Source: Chloroflexota bacterium
GTDB taxonomy: Bacteria; Chloroflexota; Dehalococcoidia; Lucifugimonadales; UBA3495
Reading direction: 5' to 3'
DNA: 64,000 nt
Assembly (NCBI GenBank): GCA_026710825.1
Contig: JAPOQH010000103.1
Location: forward strand, 1-64,000
Below the pieces are notes generated by a model. That model made no database searches. It was not told where the DNA came from and saw only the letters and a program-made list of their open reading frames with translations. Shown here in pieces: positions 1 through 9,206 of the stretch. The position numbers and the translations under genes were made by a program. The first letter of the stretch is position 1. Every line of letters starts with the position of its first letter.

Positions 1-957
1 ACCGGCGATGGCTCATTGCGCACCCGGCCCATGGGGCGCATCGTGCAGCCTCTGCAGCAGATGGGCGCGTCCGTCATGGGAAGGAGCGGCGACACGCTGG
101 CTCCGCTTGCAATCCGGGGCGGCAGCCTGCGGTCAATCGAATACGAGATGCCGGTGGCCAGCGCGCAGGTCAAGTCATGCCTGATGCTGGCGGGACTTTC
201 GGCGGTGGGACCAACCGTGCTGCAGCAGCCCGCATTGTCGCGAGACCACACCGAGCGCATGATGGCAGCCATGGGTGTGCGGGTGGAAACGGATGGACTC
301 ACCCTGACGCTGCACCCGGCAGAACTGCAAGCGGTGAACGTGGCGGTGCCCGGCGATATTTCATCGGCGGCATTCTGGATGGTGGCCGGACTGATACATC
401 CCAACGCGCGCGTCACGATCACCGGGGTTGGCCTAAACCCCAGCCGCGCCGGCATCATCGATGCCCTGCAAATGATGGGCGCGGGCGATTCTCTCAAGTT
501 GGAAAACGAGCGCGTCGAAGGCGGCGAACCCGTAGCCGACGTAGTTGCATCTACCGCGAACCTAAAGGGGATCGAACTGGGCGGCGAAATAATCCCCATC
601 ATGATCGATGAGATCCCCGTGCTGGCGGTGGCGGCATGTTTCGCAGAAGGCGACACCGTAATCCGGGACGCCGCGGAACTAAAGGTGAAAGAATCCGACC
701 GGATCGCCACCACGGTGTCCGAGTTGGCGCGCCTGGGAGGGAAGCTGGAACCCCGGGACGACGGCATGGTGGTTCACGGAGTCGGCGCGCTGTCCGGAGC
801 GGACGTGGAGAGCCACGGGGACCACCGTATCGCGATGGCGATGGCGGTAGCCGGCCTTGCCGCGTCGGGCAACACGGTGATCCACGGGGCGGAAGACGCA
901 TCGGTGTCCTACCCGACGTTCTGGGAACACCTGGGATCATTGAACAACGGGATATGA
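1..957 (+). CDS. aroA: 3-phosphoshikimate 1-carboxyvinyltransferase (EPSP synthase), 5' truncated by window edge
   Basis: C-terminal three quarters of EPSP synthase, which joins shikimate-3-phosphate and phosphoenolpyruvate in the shikimate pathway (cytoplasm). The reading frame is open from base 1 and begins with the family motif TGDGSLRTRPMG. Further family signatures follow: SAQVKSCLMLAGL, GDISSAAFW, EIPVLAVAA, LKVKESDRI and GDHRIAMAMA. The N-terminal domain lies outside the window. The stop codon TGA overlaps the next gene's ATG (ATGA), so aroA and gmk are probably translationally coupled. Nothing looks broken in the visible part. Confidence 0.96.
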   Translation, partial: TGDGSLRTRPMGRIVQPLQQMGASVMGRSGDTLAPLAIRGGSLRSIEYEMPVASAQVKSCLMLAGLSAVGPTVLQQPALSRDHTERMMAAMGVRVETDGLTLTLHPAELQAVNVAVPGDISSAAFWMVAGLIHPNARVTITGVGLNPSRAGIIDALQMMGAGDSLKLENERVEGGEPVADVVASTANLKGIELGGEIIPIMIDEIPVLAVAACFAEGDTVIRDAAELKVKESDRIATTVSELARLGGKLEPRDDGMVVHGVGALSGADVESHGDHRIAMAMAVAGLAASGNTVIHGAEDASVSYPTFWEHLGSLNNGI

Positions 958-1583
958 CGGCCGCTGGCGAACTGCCCCAGGCCAGCCCGGCGCCCCCGCT
1001 GCTCGTAGTTCTGTCGGGACCATCGGCCTCTGGCAAAGGAACATTGGCAGGTGCGTTGCGGCATCTGGACCGCCCCTGGCACTTCGCGGTGACCGCCACC
1101 ACCCGGCCGATGCGAGCCGGCGAGGTGGACGGCGAAGACTACATATTCCTGGACCTGGAAACTTTCCTGCGCATGCGGGAACGGGACGAATTGCTGGAGT
1201 CCGCCCAGGTGTACGACCGCTGGTACGGGGTGCCTCGACAGCAGGTGCGGGATCCCCTGCTCGCGGGCCAGGATGTTATCCTTGAAATTGACGTCCAAGG
1301 GGCCGCGACGATCCGCAACATCGCGCCCGAAGCCCTGACCATCTTCATCATGCCGCCTAGCATTCATGAACTCAGAACCCGGTTGGCTGGACGCGGCACC
1401 GAGGATGCGGACGAGATGGACCGGCGCCTGCAGGAGGCATCCATCGAAATCGGAAGGATCAACGAATTCGACTACCGAGTGGTCAACCGCAACGGCGCCC
1501 TTGACGACGCCGTGCGGGAAATAGACGCCATCATCGCCGCCGAAAAGTGCCGGGTCAATCCGCGACTGGTTCAGATGCTGTGA
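954..1583 (+). CDS. gmk: Guanylate kinase
   Basis: 209 residues, normal for guanylate kinase, which converts GMP to GDP with ATP. The P-loop GPSASGKGT lies about 18-26 residues from the start, followed by the GMP-binding region (TTRPMRAGEVDGEDYIF), ILEIDVQGA and the lid arginine region (RLAGRGTED). I chose the ATG at 954 because it overlaps the aroA stop and places the P-loop at a usual position; the longer open frame upstream is an aroA shadow. It is followed 13 nt later by lipA, so the three genes probably form one transcript. Confidence 0.96.
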   Translation: MTAAGELPQASPAPPLLVVLSGPSASGKGTLAGALRHLDRPWHFAVTATTRPMRAGEVDGEDYIFLDLETFLRMRERDELLESAQVYDRWYGVPRQQVRDPLLAGQDVILEIDVQGAATIRNIAPEALTIFIMPPSIHELRTRLAGRGTEDADEMDRRLQEASIEIGRINEFDYRVVNRNGALDDAVREIDAIIAAEKCRVNPRLVQML

Positions 1584-1596
1584 CCGGAGACCGATA

Positions 1597-2541
1597 ATGA
1601 CATTACCCACCAACTCCAGCCCGGCGTTTACGGAACGCCAGGACGAGGCTCCAAGCGAGGGCGAACCCGCAATCCGGCCACGGTTGCCCGACTGGCTGAA
1701 GGTAAGGATGCCGGGCGGCCCGCGTTACATCGAACTCAAGCAGTTGATGCGGGACAGCCAGTTGCATACGGTATGCGAAGAAGCCCACTGCCCCAACATC
1801 GGAGAGTGCTGGGAACGCTCGGCTGCCACGTTCATGATCCTAGGGGACATCTGCACCCGTGCCTGCGCCTACTGCGCCGTGACCACCGGACGGCCGGGGA
1901 CGCTGGACCTGGGCGAGCCTTTCCGGTTGGCAGCCACTGTCAAGCGCATGGGCCTGAAATATTGCGTGATCACGTCGGTCAACCGCGACGACCTGCCTGA
2001 CGGAGGCGCGGGGATATTCGCCGCTTGCATCAAGCAGGTGCGCGCCGCTGTGCCCGGTTGCCGCGTCGAGGTTTTGATACCCGACTTTGACGGGAATCAA
2101 GAGGCGCTGGCGAAGGTGGTCGCGGCGCGCCCCGAAGTCCTGAACCACAACATCGAGTCGGTCGAGCGCGTGTTCCATAGGGTCCGGCCCAGGGGCGACT
2201 ACCGGCAGTCGCTGGAATTGATCCGGCAGATCAAGGAGATCGATCCATCGATGCCCACCAAGTCCGGGATCATCGTGGGCATGGGCGAAACCATGGATGA
2301 AGTGCGCCAGACCATGCGCGACCTGAGGGCCGTGAACTGCGACCTCCTTACCATCGGCCAATACCTGCGCCCTTCCATCAAGCACATCCGCATCGACCGT
2401 TTCTACACGCCGGCGGAGTTTGAGGAACTGCGGCAGGACGGCGAGGCGATGGGATTCAAGCACGTAGCGTCCGGCCCACTGGTCCGGTCGTCATACCACG
2501 CCGACGACCAGCATGCAGCAGCGGCGAACGACTTAGTTTAA
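1597..2541 (+). CDS. lipA: Lipoyl synthase (radical SAM)
   Basis: 314 residues. Inserts two sulfurs into octanoyl groups on lipoyl-dependent enzymes using two [4Fe-4S] clusters. The auxiliary cluster cysteines are C60, C65 and C71 (CEEAHCPNIGEC). The radical-SAM triad is C86, C90 and C93 (CTRACAYC). The C-terminal VRSSYHA carries the conserved serine that ligates the auxiliary cluster. Starts at ATG 1597, 13 nt after gmk. No lipB, which supplies octanoyl-protein, is visible nearby. All key residues are present. Confidence 0.97.
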   Translation: MTLPTNSSPAFTERQDEAPSEGEPAIRPRLPDWLKVRMPGGPRYIELKQLMRDSQLHTVCEEAHCPNIGECWERSAATFMILGDICTRACAYCAVTTGRPGTLDLGEPFRLAATVKRMGLKYCVITSVNRDDLPDGGAGIFAACIKQVRAAVPGCRVEVLIPDFDGNQEALAKVVAARPEVLNHNIESVERVFHRVRPRGDYRQSLELIRQIKEIDPSMPTKSGIIVGMGETMDEVRQTMRDLRAVNCDLLTIGQYLRPSIKHIRIDRFYTPAEFEELRQDGEAMGFKHVASGPLVRSSYHADDQHAAAANDLV

Positions 2542-2559
2542 TTCGGCTGCCTCCTGCCC

Positions 2560-2820
2560 TTGATCATAAAGCCGGTCCGCTTCCTGGAGAAAGCCCCGGA
2601 GCGTTCACGCGTGGAAGCGTTGGACCCGGATCGGTCGCCTCCCGACGAGTATTCCGTCATAGGGCGAGAAGTGTATCTCCATTGTCCCGATGGTTTCGCG
2701 CGCACCAAACTCACCAACGGCTGTTTTGAATCCCGGCTGCAAACCGCCGGCACGACGCGGAACTGGCGCACGGTTCTCATGCTCTTTGAAATGACTGAAA
2801 CCGACGCCCAGGAGAAGTAA
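2560..2820 (+). pseudogene. Truncated DUF1697-type protein (C-terminal fragment only)
   Basis: The frame contains EVYLHCPDGFARTKLTN, a short linker, then TTRNWRTVLMLFEM. This resembles the C-terminal signature of DUF1697 proteins, which are normally about 170-180 residues. Only the last ~60 residues of the family are recognisable, and the fragment begins 18 nt after the lipA stop with no ribosome-binding site, so the N-terminal two thirds is missing. I call it a gene remnant; a short expressed protein from TTG 2560 is less likely. It marks a deletion breakpoint just downstream of lipA. Confidence 0.6.
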
Positions 2821-2852
2821 TCCCGGGCAGGCGCCGCGTCCAGCCGCCGATG

Positions 2853-3761
2853 TTATGTGGACTGTTCCGGGTTGCGGAGCGACAGCGGAGCCACCGGGTT
2901 GGCTTGGTCCGGCAGTTGGGCGAGTTCGCGGGTGCGACCCCGCCATTGGTTGGCCATTGGCCAGTGCTGCGGCGGCAACGGGTCGGGTTCGCGGTATGTA
3001 ACGACATTGCCGGCGGGTAGCGCGTCCTGATCATCCTGGGGGTTATCGGCATCGGGTCGCCAAGGCCAGGGCAGGTGCCTGACCCACGGGTCCGAACCGA
3101 GAGCACCCCCCTCAGCGGCCACCGCCGCGAGCACCTGATGGGGTCGATGCAGGCGATAACCAGGATTTTGCTCCAGCGTCGCGTCCCGGTCGATAGCGGA
3201 CCACAGGGCGGCACCCGACGCCGCGCCAACGCTGCGGGCACAGGCTACGTCCTGCGGCCCATCTCCGATATACATCGCATCGCCGGGATCGATCCCGAGG
3301 CCATTGAGCACGGTATTCAACCCGTCCGGGGCGGGTTTGTACGGCCTGGCGTCGGTTTTGAAATCCGCGTACTCCACCAGATCAGCCAACCCTGATCGTT
3401 GCAACTCAGCGTGGCCGAATTGAGGGATCTTGTCGGACAGGATGCCAATACGGATGTCCCTGCGTTTCAGCGCTTCCAGGACGCTGGCAACGCCGGGGAA
3501 CAGGTAGTTGCGAAAGTTCAGGATGTCGTCGTATTGCGAGAGGTAGAGTGGCAGGATCGTCTCCAGCTCGTCCTCAGCGTCCGGCCGGCTCCCAAAGAAC
3601 CAGAGCAGATGCTGGCGAAAGGGGCGGTGAAACTGAGCGGCCACGGCCTCAGGGGACGGCGGCGGCGCCTGAAGCTCGTCTGCCGTATGCTCCATCAGGC
3701 GCAGGTGGATACCCCAGCTATCCCACAGGGTGAGGTCCCAATCGAATATGACGGCGCGCAT
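2853..3761 (-). CDS. HAD-superfamily hydrolase (phosphoglycolate phosphatase-like)
   Basis: 302 residues. The N-terminal FDWDLTLWD gives the two catalytic aspartates (D7, D9) of HAD phosphatases. A helical cap follows, then motif II (GILSDK), motif III lysine (KPAPDG) and motif IV (YIGDGPQDVACA). These are the core residues for hydrolysing a small phosphomonoester, but the substrate cannot be read from sequence. After residue ~225 there is an unusual ~75-residue Pro/Asp/Arg-rich tail with no recognised domain. It starts 4 nt after the stop of the metallo-beta-lactamase gene, so the two are probably co-transcribed. Confidence 0.8.
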   Translation of the reverse strand: MRAVIFDWDLTLWDSWGIHLRLMEHTADELQAPPPSPEAVAAQFHRPFRQHLLWFFGSRPDAEDELETILPLYLSQYDDILNFRNYLFPGVASVLEALKRRDIRIGILSDKIPQFGHAELQRSGLADLVEYADFKTDARPYKPAPDGLNTVLNGLGIDPGDAMYIGDGPQDVACARSVGAASGAALWSAIDRDATLEQNPGYRLHRPHQVLAAVAAEGGALGSDPWVRHLPWPWRPDADNPQDDQDALPAGNVVTYREPDPLPPQHWPMANQWRGRTRELAQLPDQANPVAPLSLRNPEQST

Positions 3762-3765
3762 GGTG

Positions 3766-4569
3766 TCAGCAATGGCCGGGGTGGTTGTGGCCGCCGCCCT
3801 GGTAATCGATGGCGCTGGGCATCACGGTGGTGCCGGGATGTTCGGCCCGGCCGATGTTGACGGTGAAGGCTCCGCTTGCGTAGTGGAGGACGCCGCTAAC
3901 CTCCAATATAGGAGAATCCGCGAGGTACGTGATCCCGCCATCGGCTTCGACACGGAAGGGCCGGTCGTGTCCCGGGTAGATAGTGTCGGCGGCGGCCACG
4001 ATTTTCTGGATGCTGGCGCGTGCGTCGGCCTCGCTCCAGAAAACGATAGCAGGAGCGCCCCGGCCGATTGCGCCGGCATCAGACATGGCGTCGCCGCCCA
4101 CGCAGACCGTGCCGCCGGCCGTTTCCACCACAACGCTGACGTGGCCCCGGGTATGCCCGGGGGTCTCGATGAGTCGGATGCCGGGCTCGAGTTCAGTTTC
4201 GCCGGTCACGGTGCGGACGTTTTGATCGAGCAGCGTGTTCGCGAAGTAGCGCGCGGTGGCGAGGTCACCCGGCCTGGGGTTGCGGCTGTACTCCAACTCG
4301 TCCTCGTGGATCACGATCTCGGCGTTGGGGAACAGATCCGTGTTCTGCGAGTGGTCCCAATGAGCGTGGGTCAGGATGACGCGGCCGATATCATCGGTGG
4401 ATATGCCGTTGGCTTCCAACTGGTCCACCAGCATGTTGCGCCGTCCGAAATGCGCCACATCCACGATGGACAGCACCTCTCCGCGGATCAGGGTAACGGT
4501 GCACAGGCCCAGCCGGGTCTGGTCGGTGTTGATCGAGTAACCGCCCAAGATGATTTCCAGTTCCGGCAT
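3766..4569 (-). CDS. Metallo-beta-lactamase fold hydrolase (lactonase/glyoxalase II-like)
   Basis: 267 residues with the di-metal signature THAHWDHS (H68, H70, D72, H73), a later metal His in ETPGHTRGHVSV, GGDAMSD for the bridging aspartate, and YPGHDRPF for the last His. Arrangement and length resemble N-acyl-homoserine lactonase-type and related cytosolic hydrolases, but the substrate is not determined. The start ATG has a strong AGGAGG site 5 nt upstream. It is first in a two-gene unit with the HAD phosphatase and is divergent from the amidohydrolase at 4674. Confidence 0.82.
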   Translation of the reverse strand: MPELEIILGGYSINTDQTRLGLCTVTLIRGEVLSIVDVAHFGRRNMLVDQLEANGISTDDIGRVILTHAHWDHSQNTDLFPNAEIVIHEDELEYSRNPRPGDLATARYFANTLLDQNVRTVTGETELEPGIRLIETPGHTRGHVSVVVETAGGTVCVGGDAMSDAGAIGRGAPAIVFWSEADARASIQKIVAAADTIYPGHDRPFRVEADGGITYLADSPILEVSGVLHYASGAFTVNIGRAEHPGTTVMPSAIDYQGGGHNHPGHC

Positions 4570-4673
4570 GGTTCCCTCCTAAATACGCTTGGCGATTGAT
4601 CTGCTAAATTGAGCGGGCCCGATTATAGCACCGGGCCCTATTGACGATTCCCAAACGGAGCGCCCAGACCGTA

Positions 4674-6173
4674 ATGCCAGCCGGTCCTGAAATCATCCTG
4701 ACGAACGCCAGGGTTCATGGCGCAGATACCGGTGTATCGGCCGTCGGAATCGCAAACGGCGTGATCACAGCGACGGGTCCGGATACTGAGATACTGCAGT
4801 ACCGAGGCGAGAACACCGAGATAATTGATTGCAAGGGTTGCGCCCTGATTCCTGGCATCGTCGACGATCACCTCCATCTGTTCGCGGCCGCGGCGGCCCG
4901 GATGGCGGCGGACTGCCGGCCTGCGGCGACCCCGGCGGTTGAATCCGTGTTGTCGGCCCTGCGGGAGTCTCAACCACGGCGAGACGGTTGGATCCGCGGG
5001 TACGGCTATGATGACTCTCCGTTGGGCCTGGGCCGCCACCTGACCCGACACGACCTCGACACCGTCGCGCGGGAGCGACCGGTGCGAGTCGAGCACCGGT
5101 CGGGTCATGCGTGCGTGATGAACGGCGCTGGCCTCGCGGCGGCCGGCATTGGCCGCGATACGCCCGACCCGCCTGGGGGCACCATCGCCCGCGACGCCCA
5201 TGGGGAACCAACCGGCCTGCTGCTGGACATGGAATCCTGGCTGCGGCAACGGATCGCGACACGCGTTGACGCCGGTGAGTTCCGCTCGGCCATTCGAGAC
5301 CTGGCGGATGCCTTGCTAAGCTACGGCATCACCGCCGTCACGGACGCGGGGGCCGACAACGGGATCGACCGGTGGCGAGCGTTTGAGGAACTGCTAGCCG
5401 AGGGCGCGATTCCCCTGCGGGTCAACATGATGGTCGGCGCGGGACAATTGGACGAGTTGCGCCGGGAGGGATTCAGATATGGCGACCTCAGTGCGGACGG
5501 ATTGCTGACCCTGGGTCCGGCCAAGATCATGTTGACCGTTTCGTCCGGCAGCATGCACCCGGATTTCGATACGTTGTGCCGGATCATCGCAGGGGCGCAC
5601 GACGTGGGATTTCCCGTCGCGATACACGCGGTGGAACGGGAGGCTGTCGTGGCATCAGCGCTGGCCCTCATGGATCACCCTGCGCCCATCGGCGACGACC
5701 GGATAGAACATTGTGGGGAGGGCCCGCCGGACGTGGGGGAACTGGTGGCCGCGTCGGGCGCACGGGTGGTGACGAATACCGGGTTCCTGCACTACGACGG
5801 CGAGCGTTATCGAAGAACGGTAGCCTCGGACTTGCTGCCCCATCTCTACGCCGCAGGCGCGCTGGATGCTCTCGGTGTCAGGGTGTCGCTCGGTTCAGAT
5901 GCGCCGGTGGTTGAGCCGAACCCGTGGGCAGCGATGGCGGCCGCTGTGGAACGACGAACGGCTGAGGGTCACGCGTTGGGCGGGGCCGGCTTGCCCTCCG
6001 TGCCCCACGCGTTGTCCAAGCACACCGGGAGTCACCGCATTGCGCTTGGGCAACCCGCGGATTTGGCTGTGGTGCAACCCGATCCGCTGTTCACCAAGCC
6101 CCGGTTGTTGCCGGAGATCCGGTCGGTGCTGACAGTAGTCGCCGGAAAAGTGGTGTGGCGGGACGGAGTCTAA
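4674..6173 (+). CDS. Amidohydrolase family 3 (YtcJ-like) metal-dependent hydrolase
   Basis: About 499 residues. Typical amidohydrolase-3 layout: beta-sandwich start (LTNARVHG), HxH metal motif in DDHLHLF, a TIM-barrel with metal His candidates in FPVAIHAVER and DRIEHCG, catalytic Asp in VSLGSDAPV, and a C-terminal return to the sandwich (GQPADLAVVQPDPL). Likely hydrolyses an amide or imine in a small molecule; substrate unknown. ATG 4674 is preferred; TTG 4641 in the same frame would add 11 residues. The 3' end overlaps the convergent prenyl synthase gene by 4 bases. Confidence 0.82.
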   Translation: MPAGPEIILTNARVHGADTGVSAVGIANGVITATGPDTEILQYRGENTEIIDCKGCALIPGIVDDHLHLFAAAAARMAADCRPAATPAVESVLSALRESQPRRDGWIRGYGYDDSPLGLGRHLTRHDLDTVARERPVRVEHRSGHACVMNGAGLAAAGIGRDTPDPPGGTIARDAHGEPTGLLLDMESWLRQRIATRVDAGEFRSAIRDLADALLSYGITAVTDAGADNGIDRWRAFEELLAEGAIPLRVNMMVGAGQLDELRREGFRYGDLSADGLLTLGPAKIMLTVSSGSMHPDFDTLCRIIAGAHDVGFPVAIHAVEREAVVASALALMDHPAPIGDDRIEHCGEGPPDVGELVAASGARVVTNTGFLHYDGERYRRTVASDLLPHLYAAGALDALGVRVSLGSDAPVVEPNPWAAMAAAVERRTAEGHALGGAGLPSVPHALSKHTGSHRIALGQPADLAVVQPDPLFTKPRLLPEIRSVLTVVAGKVVWRDGV

Positions 6174-7234
6174 CGCGAACGTTCGCGGATGTAGTCCACC
6201 ATCTGCAGGAGAGAACGGCGGGACGGACAATCGGGCAGTTCATCCAGAGCAGTGGCAGCGTTGGAACAGTAATTGCGGATGGTGGTGAAGCAGTCAGGGA
6301 TGATGTCTGAATCGTTGATCATCCCGAGGGACTTGCTGAGCAAGTCATCCACATCGCCTTCGCCGGTTTTGATGGCTCTGAACAGGGCTTCGATCGGTTG
6401 GTCGTCCGGGTAACGCTCCATAAGCATGATGCTGGGCAGAGTGAGTACGCCCTGTAGCAGGTCGTTGCCTACGGGTTTACCGATCTCCAAGGCATCGCCC
6501 TGCACATCGAGAAGGTCGTCGACGATTTGGAACGCCATCCCGATATTGTGACCGTACCTGCGCAGCGCCTCAACCTGATTTTCGGGGGCATTGCCCAATA
6601 TTGCGCCGGATTCTGCGGACGTGCAGAACAGCGACGCGGTCTTGCGATAGATGCGTTCGTCGTAAAGCCGTCTCGCTTTTTGGGAGTCGAACGTGGTGAA
6701 AAACTCGATCAACTGGCCGCTGGCGAGCTCCATAATGGTCTCGGAGAACCGGCGAATCACTCGGATTACGCCGGTTTCGCAAACGAAAGTGGCCGAAGTC
6801 GCGAACAGGTAGTCGCCCAGCAGGACTGCCACATGGTTCCCGTAGAGATTGTTGATGGTCGGTTTGCCGCGCCGCATGCCGGCGTTGTCCACGGTGTCAT
6901 CGTGGATCAACGTTGCCAGATGCAACAACTCCACCGCGGCGGCCATGATTTGAGACCGGCGACGCTCGTGGGGGTGGAACTCTGCCGCCAGCAGGGTGAG
7001 GGCGGGCCGGACACGCTTGCCGCCGGAACGCAGGGCGTAGTCCAGCAAAGGATCCAGGTCAGCGATGTCGGTTTGGCACAGTTCCCGGAGTTGATCCTCC
7101 ACCTGGGCCAAATGGTCCGCCACCGGAGCGTAGATGGAAACGGTTTTCAGGTCCAGCCCGGTGACCACGTCTACTGCTCGTCGGATGCCGCGATCAGGCG
7201 GGTACGCCCAGTTGCTCGGCTTCCTGCTCGGCAA
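6170..7234 (-). CDS. Polyprenyl diphosphate synthase (trans-type)
   Basis: Elongates allylic diphosphates with IPP to make the side chain of a quinone or a carrier lipid. Both aspartate-rich motifs are present: DDTVD (residues 112-116) and DDLLD (239-243), plus GGKRVRP for IPP binding and the KTASLF region. As annotated it has a ~35-residue lead-in that overlaps the 3' end of metG by 41 nt. A GTG start near 7168 would give a more usual ~330 residues. Chain length cannot be assigned. The gene follows metG on the same strand. Confidence 0.88.
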   Translation of the reverse strand: MPSRKPSNWAYPPDRGIRRAVDVVTGLDLKTVSIYAPVADHLAQVEDQLRELCQTDIADLDPLLDYALRSGGKRVRPALTLLAAEFHPHERRRSQIMAAAVELLHLATLIHDDTVDNAGMRRGKPTINNLYGNHVAVLLGDYLFATSATFVCETGVIRVIRRFSETIMELASGQLIEFFTTFDSQKARRLYDERIYRKTASLFCTSAESGAILGNAPENQVEALRRYGHNIGMAFQIVDDLLDVQGDALEIGKPVGNDLLQGVLTLPSIMLMERYPDDQPIEALFRAIKTGEGDVDDLLSKSLGMINDSDIIPDCFTTIRNYCSNAATALDELPDCPSRRSLLQMVDYIRERSR

Positions 7235-8879
7235 CCACCGTGTCCAGTTTGGTGTACAGCGCCGACGGGTTTCGCAATGGAGCGCCCGGTTTGATGTTGC
7301 CTACCAGCGCGTCAAAGTCCCATGGCTCCGAGGACACGTCGCCGTCGAATCCCAGGAACCCATGCAACTTCTGGCTGGTGAACGGAAGATACGGCGCGAG
7401 GACGACTTTGAGGCAGTTGAGCACCTGGATCGCGGTGCCCAGAGAACGGGCAGCGTCCGCGCGGTCGGTTTTGATGGCCTGCCACGGCGCCCGCGAATCC
7501 AGGTACCGGTTGGTTTCCTGGGCCAGGGCAAAAGCGCGGCTGATTCCGGCCCTGAACCGGGTGTGGGCGAGGCAATCGTCGACGTCGGCCATTGCCTGGC
7601 GGGTCGAGTCCAGCAGCGCGGCCTCGGCGTCCTCCGGCGGCGCGGCTTCCACGGGCACCTGACCGTCGAAGTTGCGGTAGGTGAACCGGAGAACGCGATT
7701 CACCAGATTGCCGTAGGTTGCGACCAGTTCATCGTTGTTGCGCCGGACGAATTCCGTCCAACTGAAATCGGTATCGCCGGTCTCCGGCATGTTGATTGAC
7801 AGTAGGTACCGCAACGGGTCGGGGTCGTACCGGTCGAGGTAGTCAGGGACCCAGACTGCCCAGTTCTGGCTGGTGGAAAACTTGCGACTCTCCAGGCTCA
7901 GGAATTCATTGGCGGGCACGTCGTAGGGAAGGTTGAGTCCGCCGTACGCCATGATCATGGCCGGCCAGATGATGCTGTGGAACGGGATATTGTCCTTGCC
8001 GATGAAATAGTAGGACCGGGCGTTGTCGCCTTTCCAGAAATCTTCCCAAGCCTCAGGTTTCCCGTTGAGTTCAGCCCATTCAACCGCCGCCGACAGGTAT
8101 CCGATAACGGCCTCGAACCAGACGTAAATCCGCTTTTCGTCGTAACCGTCCAGCGGCAGCGGGACGCCCCAGGTCAGGTCGCGAGTGATTGCCCGGTCCT
8201 TCAGGCCGCCCTGCAGGAATCCGCGGGTGGAATTGGCAACGTTGGGCCGCCAAAAGTCCTTGTCCCCGATCCAGTCCAGCAGTGGCTGCTCAAACGCCGA
8301 CAGTCTGAGGAAGAAATGCTCCGAGTCGCGGAAGTCGGGAGTCTCCCCGCAGATGCTGCATCGTGGCTCGACCAACTCGATGGGGTCCAGGGTATGGCCG
8401 CAGTTGTCGCACTGGTCGCCACGGGCACGCTCGTTACGGCAGTGGGGGCAGACGCCTTCCACGTAACGGTCGGGCAGGAAGCGCGTGCAACCGGCGCAGT
8501 GTGCCAACAGCATGGTATCTGGGTAGATGTAGTCCAGATCCTTGAGTCGCTGAAATATGTCCTGTACCACCCGCCGGTGATTGTCCGTGTGAGTGGTGGT
8601 GAACAGGTCGAAGGTGATGCCCAAACGGTCCCAGGTATCGAGGAACTGCGCGTGGTATCGCTCCAGGATCACGTCGGGTTCCACGCCTTCCTGGTCGGCC
8701 CGTATGGTGATCGGAGTGCCGTGGGCATCGGAACCGGACACCATCAGCACATCGTTGCCCTTCATGCGGTGGTAGCGGGCAAAAATATCGGCAGCCAAGT
8801 AGCAGCCGGCGATGTGTCCCATGTGCAAAGGGCCGTTGGCGTAGGGCCAAGCCACGCCAATGAAAATTCGCTCGGGCAA
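7194..8879 (-). CDS. metG: Methionyl-tRNA synthetase
   Basis: 561 residues, class I synthetase. HIGH-type motif HMGH (19-22), SGSDAHGTP substrate loop, and KFSTS (333-337) as the KMSKS equivalent. The connective insert has two CxxC-CxxC knuckles (C128/C131/C144/C147 and C157/C160/C174/C177), so it is the two-zinc form. The C-terminal tRNA-binding (EMAP-like) domain found in some MetRS is absent. TTG 8879 is the start because MPERIFIGVAWPYANG follows and a GAGGAGG site lies about 8 nt upstream. A TAGAAT -10 lies at 8921-8926. Confidence 0.96.
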   Translation of the reverse strand: MPERIFIGVAWPYANGPLHMGHIAGCYLAADIFARYHRMKGNDVLMVSGSDAHGTPITIRADQEGVEPDVILERYHAQFLDTWDRLGITFDLFTTTHTDNHRRVVQDIFQRLKDLDYIYPDTMLLAHCAGCTRFLPDRYVEGVCPHCRNERARGDQCDNCGHTLDPIELVEPRCSICGETPDFRDSEHFFLRLSAFEQPLLDWIGDKDFWRPNVANSTRGFLQGGLKDRAITRDLTWGVPLPLDGYDEKRIYVWFEAVIGYLSAAVEWAELNGKPEAWEDFWKGDNARSYYFIGKDNIPFHSIIWPAMIMAYGGLNLPYDVPANEFLSLESRKFSTSQNWAVWVPDYLDRYDPDPLRYLLSINMPETGDTDFSWTEFVRRNNDELVATYGNLVNRVLRFTYRNFDGQVPVEAAPPEDAEAALLDSTRQAMADVDDCLAHTRFRAGISRAFALAQETNRYLDSRAPWQAIKTDRADAARSLGTAIQVLNCLKVVLAPYLPFTSQKLHGFLGFDGDVSSEPWDFDALVGNIKPGAPLRNPSALYTKLDTVVAEQEAEQLGVPA

Positions 8880-8920
8880 GGTCTCCCCTCCTCAAACTCA
8901 CCGCATCCGATTCGCGAAAT

Positions 8921-8926
8921 ATTCTA
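8921..8926 (-). promoter_or_regulatory. Candidate extended -10 box for metG
   Basis: On the minus strand the sequence reads TGCTAGAAT, a TGn-extended -10 hexamer (TAGAAT), 42 nt upstream of the metG start codon. No good -35 box is visible at the matching distance, as is common for extended -10 promoters. Confidence 0.45.
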
Positions 8927-9079
8927 GCATAACCACGTCGTTACCGGGAGTAGCCGGGCCGGCGGCAAACGATCATTTCGCCCGATAATCGCGCTCGATT
9001 ACGACCCGATCGTACAAAGGGTCCTGCGCCCCGGTTACCTCTCAGGGCCATTCGATTATCGGTCTGAACCGGCCAAACC

Positions 9080-9187
9080 GTCATTCCCAAGAGCCGCACC
9101 CCGGCGCAGGTCGGAATCCAGAAGGCGCCGGCGTTACTGAATGTTGGCGGCAACATGACGTTCCTGGTTTCCGGATCAAGTCCGGAA
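9080..9187. repeat. Degenerate dispersed intergenic repeat with hairpin
   Basis: Contains GTCATTCCC (9080-9088), GGAATCCAGA (9113-9122) and the palindrome TTCCGGATCAAGTCCGGAA (9169-9187, 7-bp stem, 5-nt loop). This combination resembles the abundant intergenic repeat family of the form GTCATTCC...GGAATCC / TTCCGGATCAAGTCCGGAA known from many bacterial genomes. It fills the gap between metG and the small gene at 9207. Minus-strand open frames across it (such as 8941-9204) are repeat-derived and not called genes. Confidence 0.55.
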
Positions 9188-9206
9188 GGCGAGGTTGAGG
9201 GCATGG

